Shown in pieces: positions 43,236-52,488 of a stretch of DNA of 59,260 nt. This stretch comes from CAZSBB01 sp964605235 (lineage in GTDB: Bacteria > Planctomycetota > Phycisphaerae > Phycisphaerales > Phycisphaeraceae), in the NCBI GenBank assembly GCA_964605235.1, contig CAZSBB010000039.1, positions 1 to 59,260 on the forward strand, written 5' to 3'. The translations under genes were made by a program, and so were the position numbers. The notes under the pieces are model-generated. The model saw only the letters and a program-made list of their open reading frames with translations, did no database searches and was not told the DNA's origin. Within the stretch, counting starts at the first letter, position 1. Every line of letters starts with the position of its first letter.

Positions 43236-46200
43236 CAGGGTTCCTGGGGAAGCATGTCTGCGCGGGGGCTGACCTGGGGTACGCCGGGAGGCAGGCGGAA
43301 AAACTGCGGGAATGGTTCGGCCGGGTCGCGCATCGGCTTGTTCCAGGTCGCGTTGGCCTGCGGCGCTAAGATCGAGCTGAGCGGACCGATGGTCCAGATC
43401 TGGCCCTGATCCGCCTGACTCGCCGGGGCCTTGAGCATCACCGGCCCGGGACCCTCGGCAGTGTAAACGACCTGGCTGCGAGCATCGTAAAGATTCACCA
43501 CCGGATGCCACGCGTAGGTGGCCCAGGTCTGGTGTGTGTCCACCGGCAGTTCCAGGTGTCCGACGCCCGCCGGGGCGCGGAAATGCAGACGCGGAGCAAA
43601 CACCGTGAATATCCCTTCGTCGGTGCTGGGGCCCACCCAGTAGTTCATGCCGTCGGCAGCCACCACGGTCACGAACCCGCGCTCCATATATTCGCCGGCC
43701 GAGCGCGTCGGGCGCAGGTCGAATTTCAAAGTGTGCATGCCGGGACTCGAAGGCGGGATGCGAACCTCCACCATGGCGTTGGCATCTACCGGCGACTGGA
43801 TCACCTGCAACGCGCGGCCAAGCGCGTCGCTCAACGTGCCGCGCTGGTTCCATCCCAGATGCAACTGCATGACCGACGGCACATCGCTGTCGCTGCCGCG
43901 CTGCAGGTAGAACGTGGGATGGCGCGGGCCCGGAGAGAAGAGTGTGGTGGAATGGGTCATCAGGGGCAGCCGCCGCTGCTTCCACGAGTCCGGGGCTTGC
44001 TCCATGATGGCCAGCAGAACGGGGATGGTGCGCAGGGCGAACGGATGCCCACCGGCGGCCCATCCGCCCATCGAGCCGCGTTTGGCCGGGTCCGAACCGA
44101 CATGAATCGACGAGACATACCGCGTCATCGCGGCGACGCTCTGGTCCAGGAAGCGCGTGTCGCCGCCCAGCAGGAACGCCACCGCCCCGGCCGCGTGGTT
44201 GTACTGGCCCAGCACCGAAGTCTGATGCACTTGCGCCAGCCGCAGCGTCGCGCGGCGAAACGTGTCGTCCTGGGTGAACTGCCACCACGCCAGCATGGGC
44301 TCGAAGATGTATGAGATGGACGACGCGTTCAACGGCGCGTCGGGCTCGTCGAGCCGCGTGAGCTGGACCAGGGCAGCGGCGAAGTCGCGGGCCATGGTGA
44401 GGTAACGCTCGTCCCACGTGGCCCGGTAGAGTTCCAGCAGGTTCAGCAGGTTGGGTCCATAGTGGCGGGCGTGCTCAATGTCACGCGGCGGCAGCATTTT
44501 CAACGGGAAATGCTTCGTCGGATCATCGCGGAAGCGCCATGCCGCGTCGCCCCAGAGTTTCATCACCTCCAGGCCCCGCCGATCGCCGCGCAGGTAATAC
44601 GCCAGCAGCATGAAGTCCAGACGGTCGTAATGCGTCAGCATCACGTAGTTGGGCGGGCTGCCGCCCCAGTGGATGATGCTCCAGTCGCAGTAGTAGTGCG
44701 TGCCGGTGAAACGATCGACGTCGTTGCCGTGGTGGCAACGGTCGATGTCCATGCAGTGGCGGGAGTTGGCCTCGGCAAACTGTAGGTATTTGCGCGCGCC
44801 GGAGCGGAAGTAGAGCATCCAGAGCGAGGTGGGCAGGCCGTAGTGGGCCGAGTCCCAGTAGCGCCAGGGCATGGCGATGGTCCCGCCGTTGACCTTGAGC
44901 GTGAAGGCTTCACCGCGGGCATCGTTGTGCACGTCGCCGTAGTCCAGCCAGCCGAAGTCGGCGTGGCGGTTCTGCCAATACACGAAGCGGTCGAACGCGG
45001 CATCAAGGGCGGCTTCGACCTCCGGATAGCGCTGTGGATCGCGCGGATGGATCGGACCCAGCGCCCCGCTGGCGGCGTTCCAGGCCGGATCCGCCGTCGC
45101 CAGCACGGGCGTGTGGGCCTGACATGCCACCGCGGCACTGCGCTTGACATCCAGCGGTGCGGCGGCGAAATCCAGCCACAGTTCATGCGTCTTGGCCAGC
45201 CCCATGGCGTTGTTGGGCACGTCGAAGATGGATCGGCTGTAGGGCTTGTTCCGGCTGAGAAAGAACTTGTCGATATTGGCCATGCCTTCTTCGCCATAGA
45301 CCGACAGGATGGCGCGGGTGGCGAAGTCCAGGGGCCGGCCGCGATCAGGCCAGAAGTGAACCTGCAGGGCGTTGTCCTTCACCTGCATCTGGTTGGGGTA
45401 GTTCTGCCAGGCGTCGCGGATCGCGGCGGTGACGGAAGCCTGCTCGCTGGCGAGCGCCGCCCAGCCGCCGTAGCGCGAACCGCGCGCCAGTGCGGGGCCG
45501 TCCTGGCCGGCGCTGAGCGTCCACTGCAGATTCCAGCGGGTCTGGTAGTCCTGCACCAGACTGATGTCGGCGGGATCCTTGATCACGTGAGCGGCGGCGA
45601 GATCCTCGTCGCTGGTCGAGAACGCCGCTTCCCTGGCGCGGCCCGCCAGCGGAATCACCAGCGCCAGGTCCGTCACCTTCGCCGCGTCGGTATGCTCGGT
45701 GAAGATGAAGGTATGCAGCACCCGGACCAGGCCTGAACCGGCGTGAAAACTCAGGCGGATGTCGTGGCGGCAGAACCGCTCGCCGGCGTCGTTTACATAC
45801 CATCCTTCGCTGCGCAACGTGATCCGAACCGGGCCGTGGTCCTCGACGACCGCGCCGCCTGCGGTGAGGTTGCCCGACGCTTCGTAGCGCCGGCCGTTGT
45901 GATCGGCGATGACGAAGCGGATCGGTCGTTGCGGGTTGGTCAGCTCCAGGTTTCCAGCCGTGATCTGGTCGATGCCGAAGCGACGATGGGTACGAACCCG
46001 AAACCGGGCGACGCCGGTGTCGATGACGAGGTGTTGAGCTTCCCGGCGGAGCGTCAGCGACGTCGAAGGCGAAGCTGCCCCATCGTTCCATATCAGTTCT
46101 GGCGCGGCCCCAGCCTGGGCCCGGTCGATCATGGCGTCAACCAGCAGCCAGCGCACGCTGCGTCCTTGCCGGTCCCAGGTGGCCAGTGAGGTCGCCTGCG

Positions 46201-46456
46201 TCGGGATGACTCGGCCGTTGGCGCGCAGGACCACGGGTTGATCGGGCTTCAGGACGTTGACCGGAAAGGGCACGCCGAAGGTGACCGGCCAGGAACCATC
46301 AGTCTGCGCCGCGGGGAAGTCCACCCGCACGTTGACATGACTGGCGCCCGGTTCCGACTCCGCCGCCCAGGCGGGCACGGTGGGCCGAAGCAGGCAGAAC
46401 AACACCAGTATCCATCGGCTCGGCGCGCCGATGGCGCTCCAGGGCTGGATTTTCAT
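43235..46456 (-). CDS. PcRGLX/YetA-like exo-rhamnogalacturonan lyase family protein (PL26-like)
   Basis: A 1,073-residue exported protein; a signal peptide covers about residues 1-30 (WILVLFCLLRPTVPAWAAE). Residues about 40-260 match the N-terminal RIFT-barrel domain of PcRGLX/YetA (WPVTFGVPFPVNVLKPDQPVVLRANGRVIPTQ split by charged residues, then DRQGRSVRWLLVDAMID). A central helical-toroid domain follows (DSAHYGLPTSLWMLYFRSGARKYLQFAE, HYYCDWSIIHWGGSPPNYVMLTHYD) and C-terminal beta domains end the protein. The family cleaves rhamnogalacturonan. The gene is coupled to the alpha/beta hydrolase. The ATG at 46,456 gives the correct signal peptide; the frame to 46,498 adds a non-signal stretch. 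Confidence 0.72.
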   Translation of the reverse strand: MKIQPWSAIGAPSRWILVLFCLLRPTVPAWAAESEPGASHVNVRVDFPAAQTDGSWPVTFGVPFPVNVLKPDQPVVLRANGRVIPTQATSLATWDRQGRSVRWLLVDAMIDRAQAGAAPELIWNDGAASPSTSLTLRREAQHLVIDTGVARFRVRTHRRFGIDQITAGNLELTNPQRPIRFVIADHNGRRYEASGNLTAGGAVVEDHGPVRITLRSEGWYVNDAGERFCRHDIRLSFHAGSGLVRVLHTFIFTEHTDAAKVTDLALVIPLAGRAREAAFSTSDEDLAAAHVIKDPADISLVQDYQTRWNLQWTLSAGQDGPALARGSRYGGWAALASEQASVTAAIRDAWQNYPNQMQVKDNALQVHFWPDRGRPLDFATRAILSVYGEEGMANIDKFFLSRNKPYSRSIFDVPNNAMGLAKTHELWLDFAAAPLDVKRSAAVACQAHTPVLATADPAWNAASGALGPIHPRDPQRYPEVEAALDAAFDRFVYWQNRHADFGWLDYGDVHNDARGEAFTLKVNGGTIAMPWRYWDSAHYGLPTSLWMLYFRSGARKYLQFAEANSRHCMDIDRCHHGNDVDRFTGTHYYCDWSIIHWGGSPPNYVMLTHYDRLDFMLLAYYLRGDRRGLEVMKLWGDAAWRFRDDPTKHFPLKMLPPRDIEHARHYGPNLLNLLELYRATWDERYLTMARDFAAALVQLTRLDEPDAPLNASSISYIFEPMLAWWQFTQDDTFRRATLRLAQVHQTSVLGQYNHAAGAVAFLLGGDTRFLDQSVAAMTRYVSSIHVGSDPAKRGSMGGWAAGGHPFALRTIPVLLAIMEQAPDSWKQRRLPLMTHSTTLFSPGPRHPTFYLQRGSDSDVPSVMQLHLGWNQRGTLSDALGRALQVIQSPVDANAMVEVRIPPSSPGMHTLKFDLRPTRSAGEYMERGFVTVVAADGMNYWVGPSTDEGIFTVFAPRLHFRAPAGVGHLELPVDTHQTWATYAWHPVVNLYDARSQVVYTAEGPGPVMLKAPASQADQGQIWTIGPLSSILAPQANATWNKPMRDPAEPFPQFFRLPPGVPQVSPRADMLPQEP

Positions 46457-46561
46457 GAGAGTCTCCACATCATCAGCAGCATCGATCACCGGCAACACCA
46501 GCCGGGTTGAATTCCCATCGATGGACCGCCCGACATTGATGCCGATGGGTCGATTGGGGGA

Positions 46562-47359
46562 TCACCAGAAGAGTCGGTTCGCGCTGTCCCCAAGCTGGTT
46601 GGTTTGCTGGAGCTCGGCGCTGTTCGAGCGGTACCAGATGCTGACCTCGTAGGGAATGGTGCTGGCATGGCCATCGAAGTACAGGGCATTGGCGCTGCGT
46701 CCGACATGCACCCACTCGCCGTGGCCGTCGTTGCCGCTGGAACCGCCGGCGTAGATCTTGATGCGATGGCGCTGGGCGCCGGCATACTGTCCGCTGGGAA
46801 CACCGGTGGTTCCGGGTCGGCCGCCGTCGATCGCCCAGCCCTGTCTGGACGGACTCCAGATCTTCTGTTGATCTGAGATGCGCGTGTAGTACTCAGCCGG
46901 TCCAGAGCCCTCATGCTCCCGGTCGTAGATCAACGCGGCGTTGAGGACGTAGTTGAGGCGGATGCCGAAAGAGAACTGGTTGCCGAACCGGTCTGGTGAG
47001 GACGGACACGCCATGATGCGGCGACTGGAGTCGTTGACCGGCGTGGCGAGATAGCCCGCGCGCGTCAAGGTTCCATTGACCTGCGAGTAGATGTAGTCGT
47101 TGTTGGGGTTGTTGTTCGACGTCGGATCACCATCGATGGTGTACTTCTGCCGGATGCGCGGGATGTAGTCGCGGTGGTCAGCGCTGTAGAGCTGCATCAA
47201 CTGCCCCAACCCGCGGATGTTGTTCAGGCAGGTGGTGCGCTGGGCGGTCTTGCGGGCGTTGGCCAGCGCCGGCAACAGAATGGCGATGAGCAGGGAGATG
47301 ATGGAGATCACGACCAGGAGTTCGATCAGGGTAAAGCCGCGGTGGTGGCGCTGGTTCAT
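46562..47359 (-). CDS. Type II secretion-like pseudopilin
   Basis: A 265-residue protein with a class III (prepilin) signal: RHHRG followed by FTLIELLVVISIISLLIAILLPAL, cleavage after Gly8 and Glu at +5. The mature domain has the planctomycete/lentisphaeral pattern with CLNNIRGLGQLMQLYSADHRDYIPR and a C-terminal ANALYFDGHAS. A GGAGGA ribosome-binding site lies 7 nt before the ATG at 47,359. Many such pseudopilins accompany polysaccharide-degrading genes in these phyla, and here it lies just upstream of the PL26-like gene on the same strand. Its assembly partners are not in the window. Confidence 0.88.
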   Translation of the reverse strand: MNQRHHRGFTLIELLVVISIISLLIAILLPALANARKTAQRTTCLNNIRGLGQLMQLYSADHRDYIPRIRQKYTIDGDPTSNNNPNNDYIYSQVNGTLTRAGYLATPVNDSSRRIMACPSSPDRFGNQFSFGIRLNYVLNAALIYDREHEGSGPAEYYTRISDQQKIWSPSRQGWAIDGGRPGTTGVPSGQYAGAQRHRIKIYAGGSSGNDGHGEWVHVGRSANALYFDGHASTIPYEVSIWYRSNSAELQQTNQLGDSANRLFW

Positions 47360-47589
47360 CGGGATTCCTCCGATCAGTGGGATGTGACCAGGTAGCAAGC
47401 GCAAGATCACCTTGATGATCAATGCCCAGCATAAGGGCGGGCGTTCGCGGCGCACAGGCGCGAAATCCGTCGATGTTTGTGCAGAATCCGTTATATGCCG
47501 GCGGCGGCGGCGACGTGCCTTTTCTCGGATTGCCCGATAGAACATAATGGTTCGGGCTTGACGGGGCGGATCACGGGAGGCGGGTTCAC

Positions 47590-48468
47590 TTGGCAGAATA
47601 CGCGATGTCATGGTTGGATGTCGGGCCTGGCGGCCAAGCCGTCAGCAGTGCGATCGGGGTACGGGCGGCCCTGGTGACGGAAGTGGTCATGTTCAACTTC
47701 GGCCGGTTGCCGCCGCACAACACGACGCGTCCGCACCTGCACACCTTCCACCAGATCGACGTGGTGCTCGAGGGCCGGGTGCAGCACGAAGCGGAGGGCA
47801 TGGGCCTGCGCGAGCTGGGGCCCGGCGACGCCCTGCTGGTGGCGCCCCTGGCGCGGCACGAGAGTCTGTCCAACAAAGGATTCGTACACGCCTCCTTCAA
47901 GGCGTTCCTGGCGCCGCAGGCGGCCCGGCGGCTGGGCTCGGCGTGTTTTGTTTTCCGACCAGGCAGCAGTGTGGTTCACCTGCTGCGCGACGTGGGCGCC
48001 GCGGTGGCGGGCAAGCAAGCTCACGCCGCCGAGGCGGCGATCGCCGCCGCCGCCCTGGTGGTGGTGGAGGCCCTGCGGGCTCATCCCGTGCTGAGCCCCC
48101 AGCCGGCGCCGTTTGACGAATTCCGCCGCATGATCCTGCCGGTGCTGCAACCAGTGGACGAGAACCCCAGCGCCCAGTGGACCGTGGAGTCCATGGCCGA
48201 GGCCTGCCATCTTTCCGTGGACCACTTTTCCCGGTGCTTTCACCGGGTTCTGCGGCAGACGCCGCGGGAGTACTTGTTGCGGGCCCGCATGCGCCGCGCC
48301 GCCGCCGAGATCATCGCCACCCCCGCCGTGCCCATCAAGGAGGTCGCCCAGCGGGTGGGATACAGTTCCGTGCAGACCTTCAGCCGAGCCTTTCGGACCA
48401 CGGTCGGACTGACCCCGGCGGCGTTCCGGGCTTCCCCTCAGGGCGCCTCGATCTCACAGTACCTCTGA
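47590..48468 (+). CDS. AraC family transcriptional regulator
   Basis: A 292-residue regulator. The cupin sensor is clear (FGRLPPHNTTRPHLHTFHQIDVV split around the metal-site-like HLHTFH, then PGDALLVAPLARHE). The C-terminus has two helix-turn-helix units (VESMAEACHLSVDHFSRCF; IKEVAQRVGYSSVQTFSRAFR) and ends LTPAAFR. A GGGAGG ribosome-binding site 9 nt upstream supports TTG at 47,590; ATG 47,605 is the alternative. It is followed 12 bp later by the aminotransferase gene, so it heads or controls the downstream operon. It diverges from the pseudopilin gene and may control both sides. Confidence 0.88.
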   Translation: MAEYAMSWLDVGPGGQAVSSAIGVRAALVTEVVMFNFGRLPPHNTTRPHLHTFHQIDVVLEGRVQHEAEGMGLRELGPGDALLVAPLARHESLSNKGFVHASFKAFLAPQAARRLGSACFVFRPGSSVVHLLRDVGAAVAGKQAHAAEAAIAAAALVVVEALRAHPVLSPQPAPFDEFRRMILPVLQPVDENPSAQWTVESMAEACHLSVDHFSRCFHRVLRQTPREYLLRARMRRAAAEIIATPAVPIKEVAQRVGYSSVQTFSRAFRTTVGLTPAAFRASPQGASISQYL

Positions 48469-48480
48469 CCGGAACGACCG

Positions 48481-49716
48481 ATGGACGCAATGCAACAGAC
48501 GATGAAGCTTGACTGGAACCAGCGCCTGGGTCAGGTGATGCCCTGGGGCGCCAGCACGATCTCCAAGGCGCCGCGCTACCTGCCGCAGGAGCCTCAGGTC
48601 ATCGTGCAGGGCCGGGGCTGCCGGGTGTGGGACGACCAGGGCAGGCCGTTCATCGACTTCCGCCTGGCCCTGGGGCCGGTCACGCTCGGCTACGGTTTTC
48701 CAGAAGTGGATGAGGCGATCCGCCGCCAGCTTGACTCCGGCATCACCTTTGGCCATTGCCATCCGCTGGAGGCGGAGGTGGCGGAGCGGCTATGCGCGGT
48801 CATCCCTTGCGCCGAGCAGGCGCGATTCCTGAAGACGGGTGGCGAAGCCATCGCTGCCTGTCTCCGCGCCGCCAGGGCCTACACCGGGCGGGAGCACGTG
48901 ATCCAGGTGGGCTACAACGGCTGGGTGAATTCGCTTTCGGCCGGCGGCCGAGTGCTTCCCGGTCAAACCTCGGCGTCGGCGCCGCCGGGGGTGCCAGCCT
49001 CACTGGCGGCCCTCCACCACGCCTGCCCGTGGAACGACCTGCAAGCCCTGACGGCAGTCCTCGATCAGCATCCCGGCCAGATCGCGGCAATGGTGATCGC
49101 GGCGGATTACGCGGACATGGAATCCGGCGCAACGTACTACCCGGCGGTGCGAAATCTGGCGGATCGCCATGGGGTGGTGCTCATCTTCGACGAGATCGTC
49201 ACCGGCTTCCGCATCGCCCTGGCGGGAGTGCAGGAGTACTTCGGGGTCAAGCCCGACATGGCGGTCTTCGCCAAGGGGATCGCCAACGGCATGCCGTTGG
49301 CGGCATACGTGGGCAGCCGGGAGTTGATGGGGGCGTTCAAGCACGCCATTGTGTCCTCGACCTACGGCGGCGAGACCCTGTCGCTGGCGGCGGCGAAGGC
49401 GACCCTGGAGGTCTATCAGACCCGTGCCGTGGTGGACCATCTCTGGCGTCAGGGCCGGCGGCTGTGGTCGGCGGTGAATCAGGTGATGGCCGAGCGCCAC
49501 CTGCCCGTCAGCGTGCAGGGCTTCGCGCCCTGTGTCGCGTGGCGGTTTGATGGCTCGGATCCAAAGCTCTCGGAGCGGTTCATGCGGGCCGCATACGCAC
49601 ACGGGCTTTGTCTCTACAACGTGTCCTACCTCAGTTTCAGCCATGGTGACGACGACATCGACGACGCCCTGGGGCGCTTCGTCCGCGTCGCCGACGATCT
49701 GGCAGGAGACGCCTGA
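48481..49716 (+). CDS. Class III aminotransferase (glutamate-1-semialdehyde-aminomutase-like)
   Basis: A 411-residue PLP enzyme. Landmarks are GRGCRVWDDQGRPFIDF at the N-terminus, FLKTGGEAIAACLRAAR for phosphate binding, IFDEIVTGFR with Asp237 contacting the pyridine nitrogen, and the Schiff-base Lys265 in VFAKGIANGMPLAAYVG. It resembles HemL-type enzymes, but the operon context (AraC, amidohydrolases, polysaccharide genes) argues for a catabolic aminotransferase or aminomutase acting on an amino-sugar-derived or amino-acid substrate. Its stop overlaps the next start by one base (TGATG). It is the first enzyme of a five-gene coupled operon. Confidence 0.88.
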   Translation: MDAMQQTMKLDWNQRLGQVMPWGASTISKAPRYLPQEPQVIVQGRGCRVWDDQGRPFIDFRLALGPVTLGYGFPEVDEAIRRQLDSGITFGHCHPLEAEVAERLCAVIPCAEQARFLKTGGEAIAACLRAARAYTGREHVIQVGYNGWVNSLSAGGRVLPGQTSASAPPGVPASLAALHHACPWNDLQALTAVLDQHPGQIAAMVIAADYADMESGATYYPAVRNLADRHGVVLIFDEIVTGFRIALAGVQEYFGVKPDMAVFAKGIANGMPLAAYVGSRELMGAFKHAIVSSTYGGETLSLAAAKATLEVYQTRAVVDHLWRQGRRLWSAVNQVMAERHLPVSVQGFAPCVAWRFDGSDPKLSERFMRAAYAHGLCLYNVSYLSFSHGDDDIDDALGRFVRVADDLAGDA

Positions 49717-50501
49717 TGCTCTGGGATGGTCCGATCATTGACATTCATACCCACATCCTCAGTGACGGATCAGGGATGCGGGAGCGCCCGGACGGGCGGC
49801 GCGATCTGCTGGCGAGCGCGGACTACTTCGGCTTTGAGCGACTGGTGGTGATGCCGCTGTTCGGGGGCATGCATCCCAGTTCCCAGGAAGTCAGCGCCGG
49901 CAACGACGCCGTCGCCCGGCTGGCGGCCGAGGACCGCCGGGTGGTTCCCTTTGTGACGGTCTATCCGCCCCATCAGCCGGGGGCCGGGGAGGAAGTGGAC
50001 CGTCGCATCAACCATGAGGGCTTTGGTGGGCTCAAGGTCTGGTGCAGTCTGGCGGATCAGCCGTTCATGGACGAACTGCTGGAGATCACGGCTGCGGCGG
50101 GCAAGCCGACGCTGATCCACGCCCTGCACAAGGCTTGGGACTACGCCGACCTGCCCGGTGGCCAGTATCCCACCGAGAGCCGGCCCCGACACATCGCCGC
50201 CCTGGCGCGGCGGCACCCCGGAGCCCGCATCATCATGGCCCACGCCGGCGGCGACTTCCTCTGGTCCTGTGACGCCATCCGCGATCAGCCCAATGTCTGG
50301 ACCGACATCAGCGGCACTTACTGCGAAACCGGGATGGTGGAACACGCCGTGGAGACCCTTGGGCCGCAGCGGGTGCTGTTCGGCACGGACCTGCCCGGCG
50401 CCAGCGTCGCCACCAATCTGGCCAAGGTGCTGGCCGCCGACATTGATCGCTCCACCATGGCCCGCATCCTCTATCACAATGCCCTGGAGGTCTTGTCATG
50501 A
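49716..50501 (+). CDS. Amidohydrolase family (amidohydrolase-2) TIM-barrel protein
   Basis: A 261-residue metal-dependent hydrolase or decarboxylase. The first metal motif is intact: His11 and His13 in IIDIHTHIL. Further ligands are KPTLIHALHK, the histidine in IIMAHAGGDFLW and the Asp of RVLFGTDLPG. The family includes aminocarboxymuconate-semialdehyde decarboxylase and lactonases. The gene overlaps the aminotransferase by 1 bp and the next amidohydrolase-like gene by 4 bp (ATGA), so the proteins are probably made in fixed ratio. The substrate is unknown, probably a carboxylic acid or lactone produced by the operon. Confidence 0.85.
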   Translation: MLWDGPIIDIHTHILSDGSGMRERPDGRRDLLASADYFGFERLVVMPLFGGMHPSSQEVSAGNDAVARLAAEDRRVVPFVTVYPPHQPGAGEEVDRRINHEGFGGLKVWCSLADQPFMDELLEITAAAGKPTLIHALHKAWDYADLPGGQYPTESRPRHIAALARRHPGARIIMAHAGGDFLWSCDAIRDQPNVWTDISGTYCETGMVEHAVETLGPQRVLFGTDLPGASVATNLAKVLAADIDRSTMARILYHNALEVLS

Positions 50502-51334
50502 TGTCTTCGGCCGCGGACTTGCCCGCCTGGGATGTCGCCGCCTGGGTAGGCGCCTACCCGTTCCGGGCGTTGACCGAGCACACGCTGGATCACTGGGAAG
50601 CTCGCGCCCGCCGCGCCGGCGTCACCCGGGCGGTGGTCAGCGGATATGACCAACTCTTCGCGCAGAACGGCCTGGCACTGTGGCGGCCGTGGGTGGATCG
50701 GATCGTCAGCCACGCCGTCGCGGACCGGCTGGAGTGCTGGCCGGTGGTCAACCCCGCGGCGCCAGGCGAATTGCGGCGCCTGGAGCAGGCCCTGGACCAG
50801 CAACCCGTCCGTGGCCTGCGACTGCTGCCCAACTACCACGGCTATCGGCTGTGGGATCCGCAGGTGGCGGACCTGATGAGCATCGCCCGGCAGCGCGACA
50901 TGATCGTGCAGGTCTTCGTCCGCATCGTTGATGAACGCTGGCAATGGATGCTCAAGATGCCGCCGGTGGATGTGGGGCAGGATCTGCACTATTTCACCAG
51001 CCTGTTTGACGCCAACCGCATCATCATCAGCGGGGCCGGCAGCGGTGAGTTGGCAGGTTTGGCGAACCGGCTGCGCGCGCACCCCGGTCTCTATGCCGAC
51101 CTGTCCCGCGTCCGCGGGCCGGCCTTCGCCCTGGACCACATCGACCAGTCCCTGCCCCTGCCGCGACTGCTGCTGGGCACCCTCTGGCCGGTGCAGATCA
51201 TGGAGGCCAGTCTGTGGGAGGTCACCACCTCCCGCCTCGCCAACGAGCAGCGCCGCGCCATCCTCTGGAACAATGCCGCCACGCTCATGCAGTCCAGCCC
51301 CGTCCGACAACCCCAGGTTCAACCCACACCATGA
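50498..51334 (+). CDS. Amidohydrolase-2 pseudoenzyme, partner of the preceding protein
   Basis: A 278-residue protein that aligns with the preceding amidohydrolase along its length (for example PRLLLGTLWPVQIMEAS against QRVLFGTDLPGASVAT, and IIISGAGSGELAGL against IIMAHAGGDFLWS). Every metal ligand I can place is lost: the HxH is replaced by AAWVGAYPF, the central His by SGAG, and the catalytic Asp by Leu in GTLWP. It should therefore be inactive as a metallohydrolase and may form a heteromer with, or regulate, the active copy. It overlaps both neighbours by 4 bp. Amidohydrolase pairs of this kind recur in planctomycete-type loci, from general knowledge. Confidence 0.75.
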   Translation: MMSSAADLPAWDVAAWVGAYPFRALTEHTLDHWEARARRAGVTRAVVSGYDQLFAQNGLALWRPWVDRIVSHAVADRLECWPVVNPAAPGELRRLEQALDQQPVRGLRLLPNYHGYRLWDPQVADLMSIARQRDMIVQVFVRIVDERWQWMLKMPPVDVGQDLHYFTSLFDANRIIISGAGSGELAGLANRLRAHPGLYADLSRVRGPAFALDHIDQSLPLPRLLLGTLWPVQIMEASLWEVTTSRLANEQRRAILWNNAATLMQSSPVRQPQVQPTP

Positions 51335-52482
51335 CCGACAGCCCTACCTGCGGCATCCAGGAAGCCATCGACGCGCTCGGCCCGGCGGGAGGTGTGGTCC
51401 ACATCCCCGCTGGTTGTCACCTGCTGCGCCGCGCCATCCGTCTCCGCGACGGCGTCACGCTCCGCGGTCAGGGGCCCGCCACGGTGCTGACCCGGCCGGC
51501 TCCGGTCTTCGCCGACCTGCGCCAGGACACCCTCCCCAACCAGTGCGACATCCAGATCGACTCCAGCAGCGGCTTTGCCGTTGGCGATCAGGTTCGCCTC
51601 ATGGACGACCTGCAGCCCATGTATCACTCCCGCGAGCTGCTGGTCACCGAGGTCGGGCCTGGAATCCTGCGATGTTCACTGATCTATGGTGAGCCGCAGC
51701 GGGTGTACCGCGTGGTGGACCACGGCTGGGTCGGCAATCTCTTTCCCGCCATCACCGCCAGCCGGGCCCGGGGCGTCACTCTCGAGTGCCTGACCATCGA
51801 CGGCGGCGACTGGCCCCGGCGCGAAGATCGTGGCGGCGACTTCCTCGGCGCCGCGGTGCATACGTTCAAGTGCCAGGAGGTCCGTATCCGCGACCTCACC
51901 GTGCGCCGCTGGCCGGCAGACGGCATCAGCGTGCAGGACGGCTCGGCGCTGGTCACCGGCTGCCTCGTCGAGGACTGCCTGGGCAGTGGACTGCACCCGG
52001 GATCGAAGCTGGCGCCTTCGGTGTGGACCGGCAACATCGCCCGCCGCAACCGGGACGGCTTCTTCTTCTGCAGCACGGTCCGTCATGCCGTGGTCAGCGG
52101 CAATGTGCTGATCGACAACCGCCGTCACGGCGTGTGGGGGCTGGGCGATCCCGACCGGGCCAACGTCCTGGCGGCCAACGTCGTGGCTCGCAACGGGGGC
52201 CACGGCCTGGAGGCCCAGCGAGCTCACGGCAACGTGGTCGTCGCCAACCTGTTTGACGCCAACGGCGCCGCCGAACCCGGCAGGTTCGCCCAGGTTCTGC
52301 TCCACGAGCATCGCCACAACCTGGTGGCTTCCAACCTGATCCTGTCTGACGACGCTCCCGCCTCCCCCGGCTCCCCCGGCGCTCCCCGCGCCCCGGCCAT
52401 CCAGTGCGATCAACCCCGCGACGCGAACCACATCGTCGGCAACGCCCAGTTCACTGCGGCAGCGCCAAGCCCGCAAGGATGA
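51331..52482 (+). CDS. Right-handed parallel beta-helix protein (pectate-lyase-like)
   Basis: A 383-residue protein without a signal peptide. It begins like pectate-lyase superfamily proteins (CGIQEAIDALGPAGGVVHIPAG, then LRDGVTLRGQGPATVL). Repeated beta-helix coils follow: GVTLECLTIDGG, EVRIRDLTVRRWPADGISVQDG, ALVTGCLVEDCLGSGLHPG, HAVVSGNVLIDNRRHGVWG and NVLAANVVARNGGHGLE. It is probably a polysaccharide lyase, epimerase or hydrolase, but catalytic residues are not assigned. The ATG at 51,331 overlaps the preceding stop by 4 bp; the longer frame from 51,214 lies inside the previous gene. Its apparent cytoplasmic location is unusual for this fold. Confidence 0.75.
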   Translation: MTDSPTCGIQEAIDALGPAGGVVHIPAGCHLLRRAIRLRDGVTLRGQGPATVLTRPAPVFADLRQDTLPNQCDIQIDSSSGFAVGDQVRLMDDLQPMYHSRELLVTEVGPGILRCSLIYGEPQRVYRVVDHGWVGNLFPAITASRARGVTLECLTIDGGDWPRREDRGGDFLGAAVHTFKCQEVRIRDLTVRRWPADGISVQDGSALVTGCLVEDCLGSGLHPGSKLAPSVWTGNIARRNRDGFFFCSTVRHAVVSGNVLIDNRRHGVWGLGDPDRANVLAANVVARNGGHGLEAQRAHGNVVVANLFDANGAAEPGRFAQVLLHEHRHNLVASNLILSDDAPASPGSPGAPRAPAIQCDQPRDANHIVGNAQFTAAAPSPQG

Positions 52483-52488
52483 GCAGCC

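Noticed and set aside
43236..44417. N-terminal extension of the esterase frame to 801 residues
   Set aside because: It is the wrong frame of the PL26-like gene. The coupled ATG at 43,235 fits the family.
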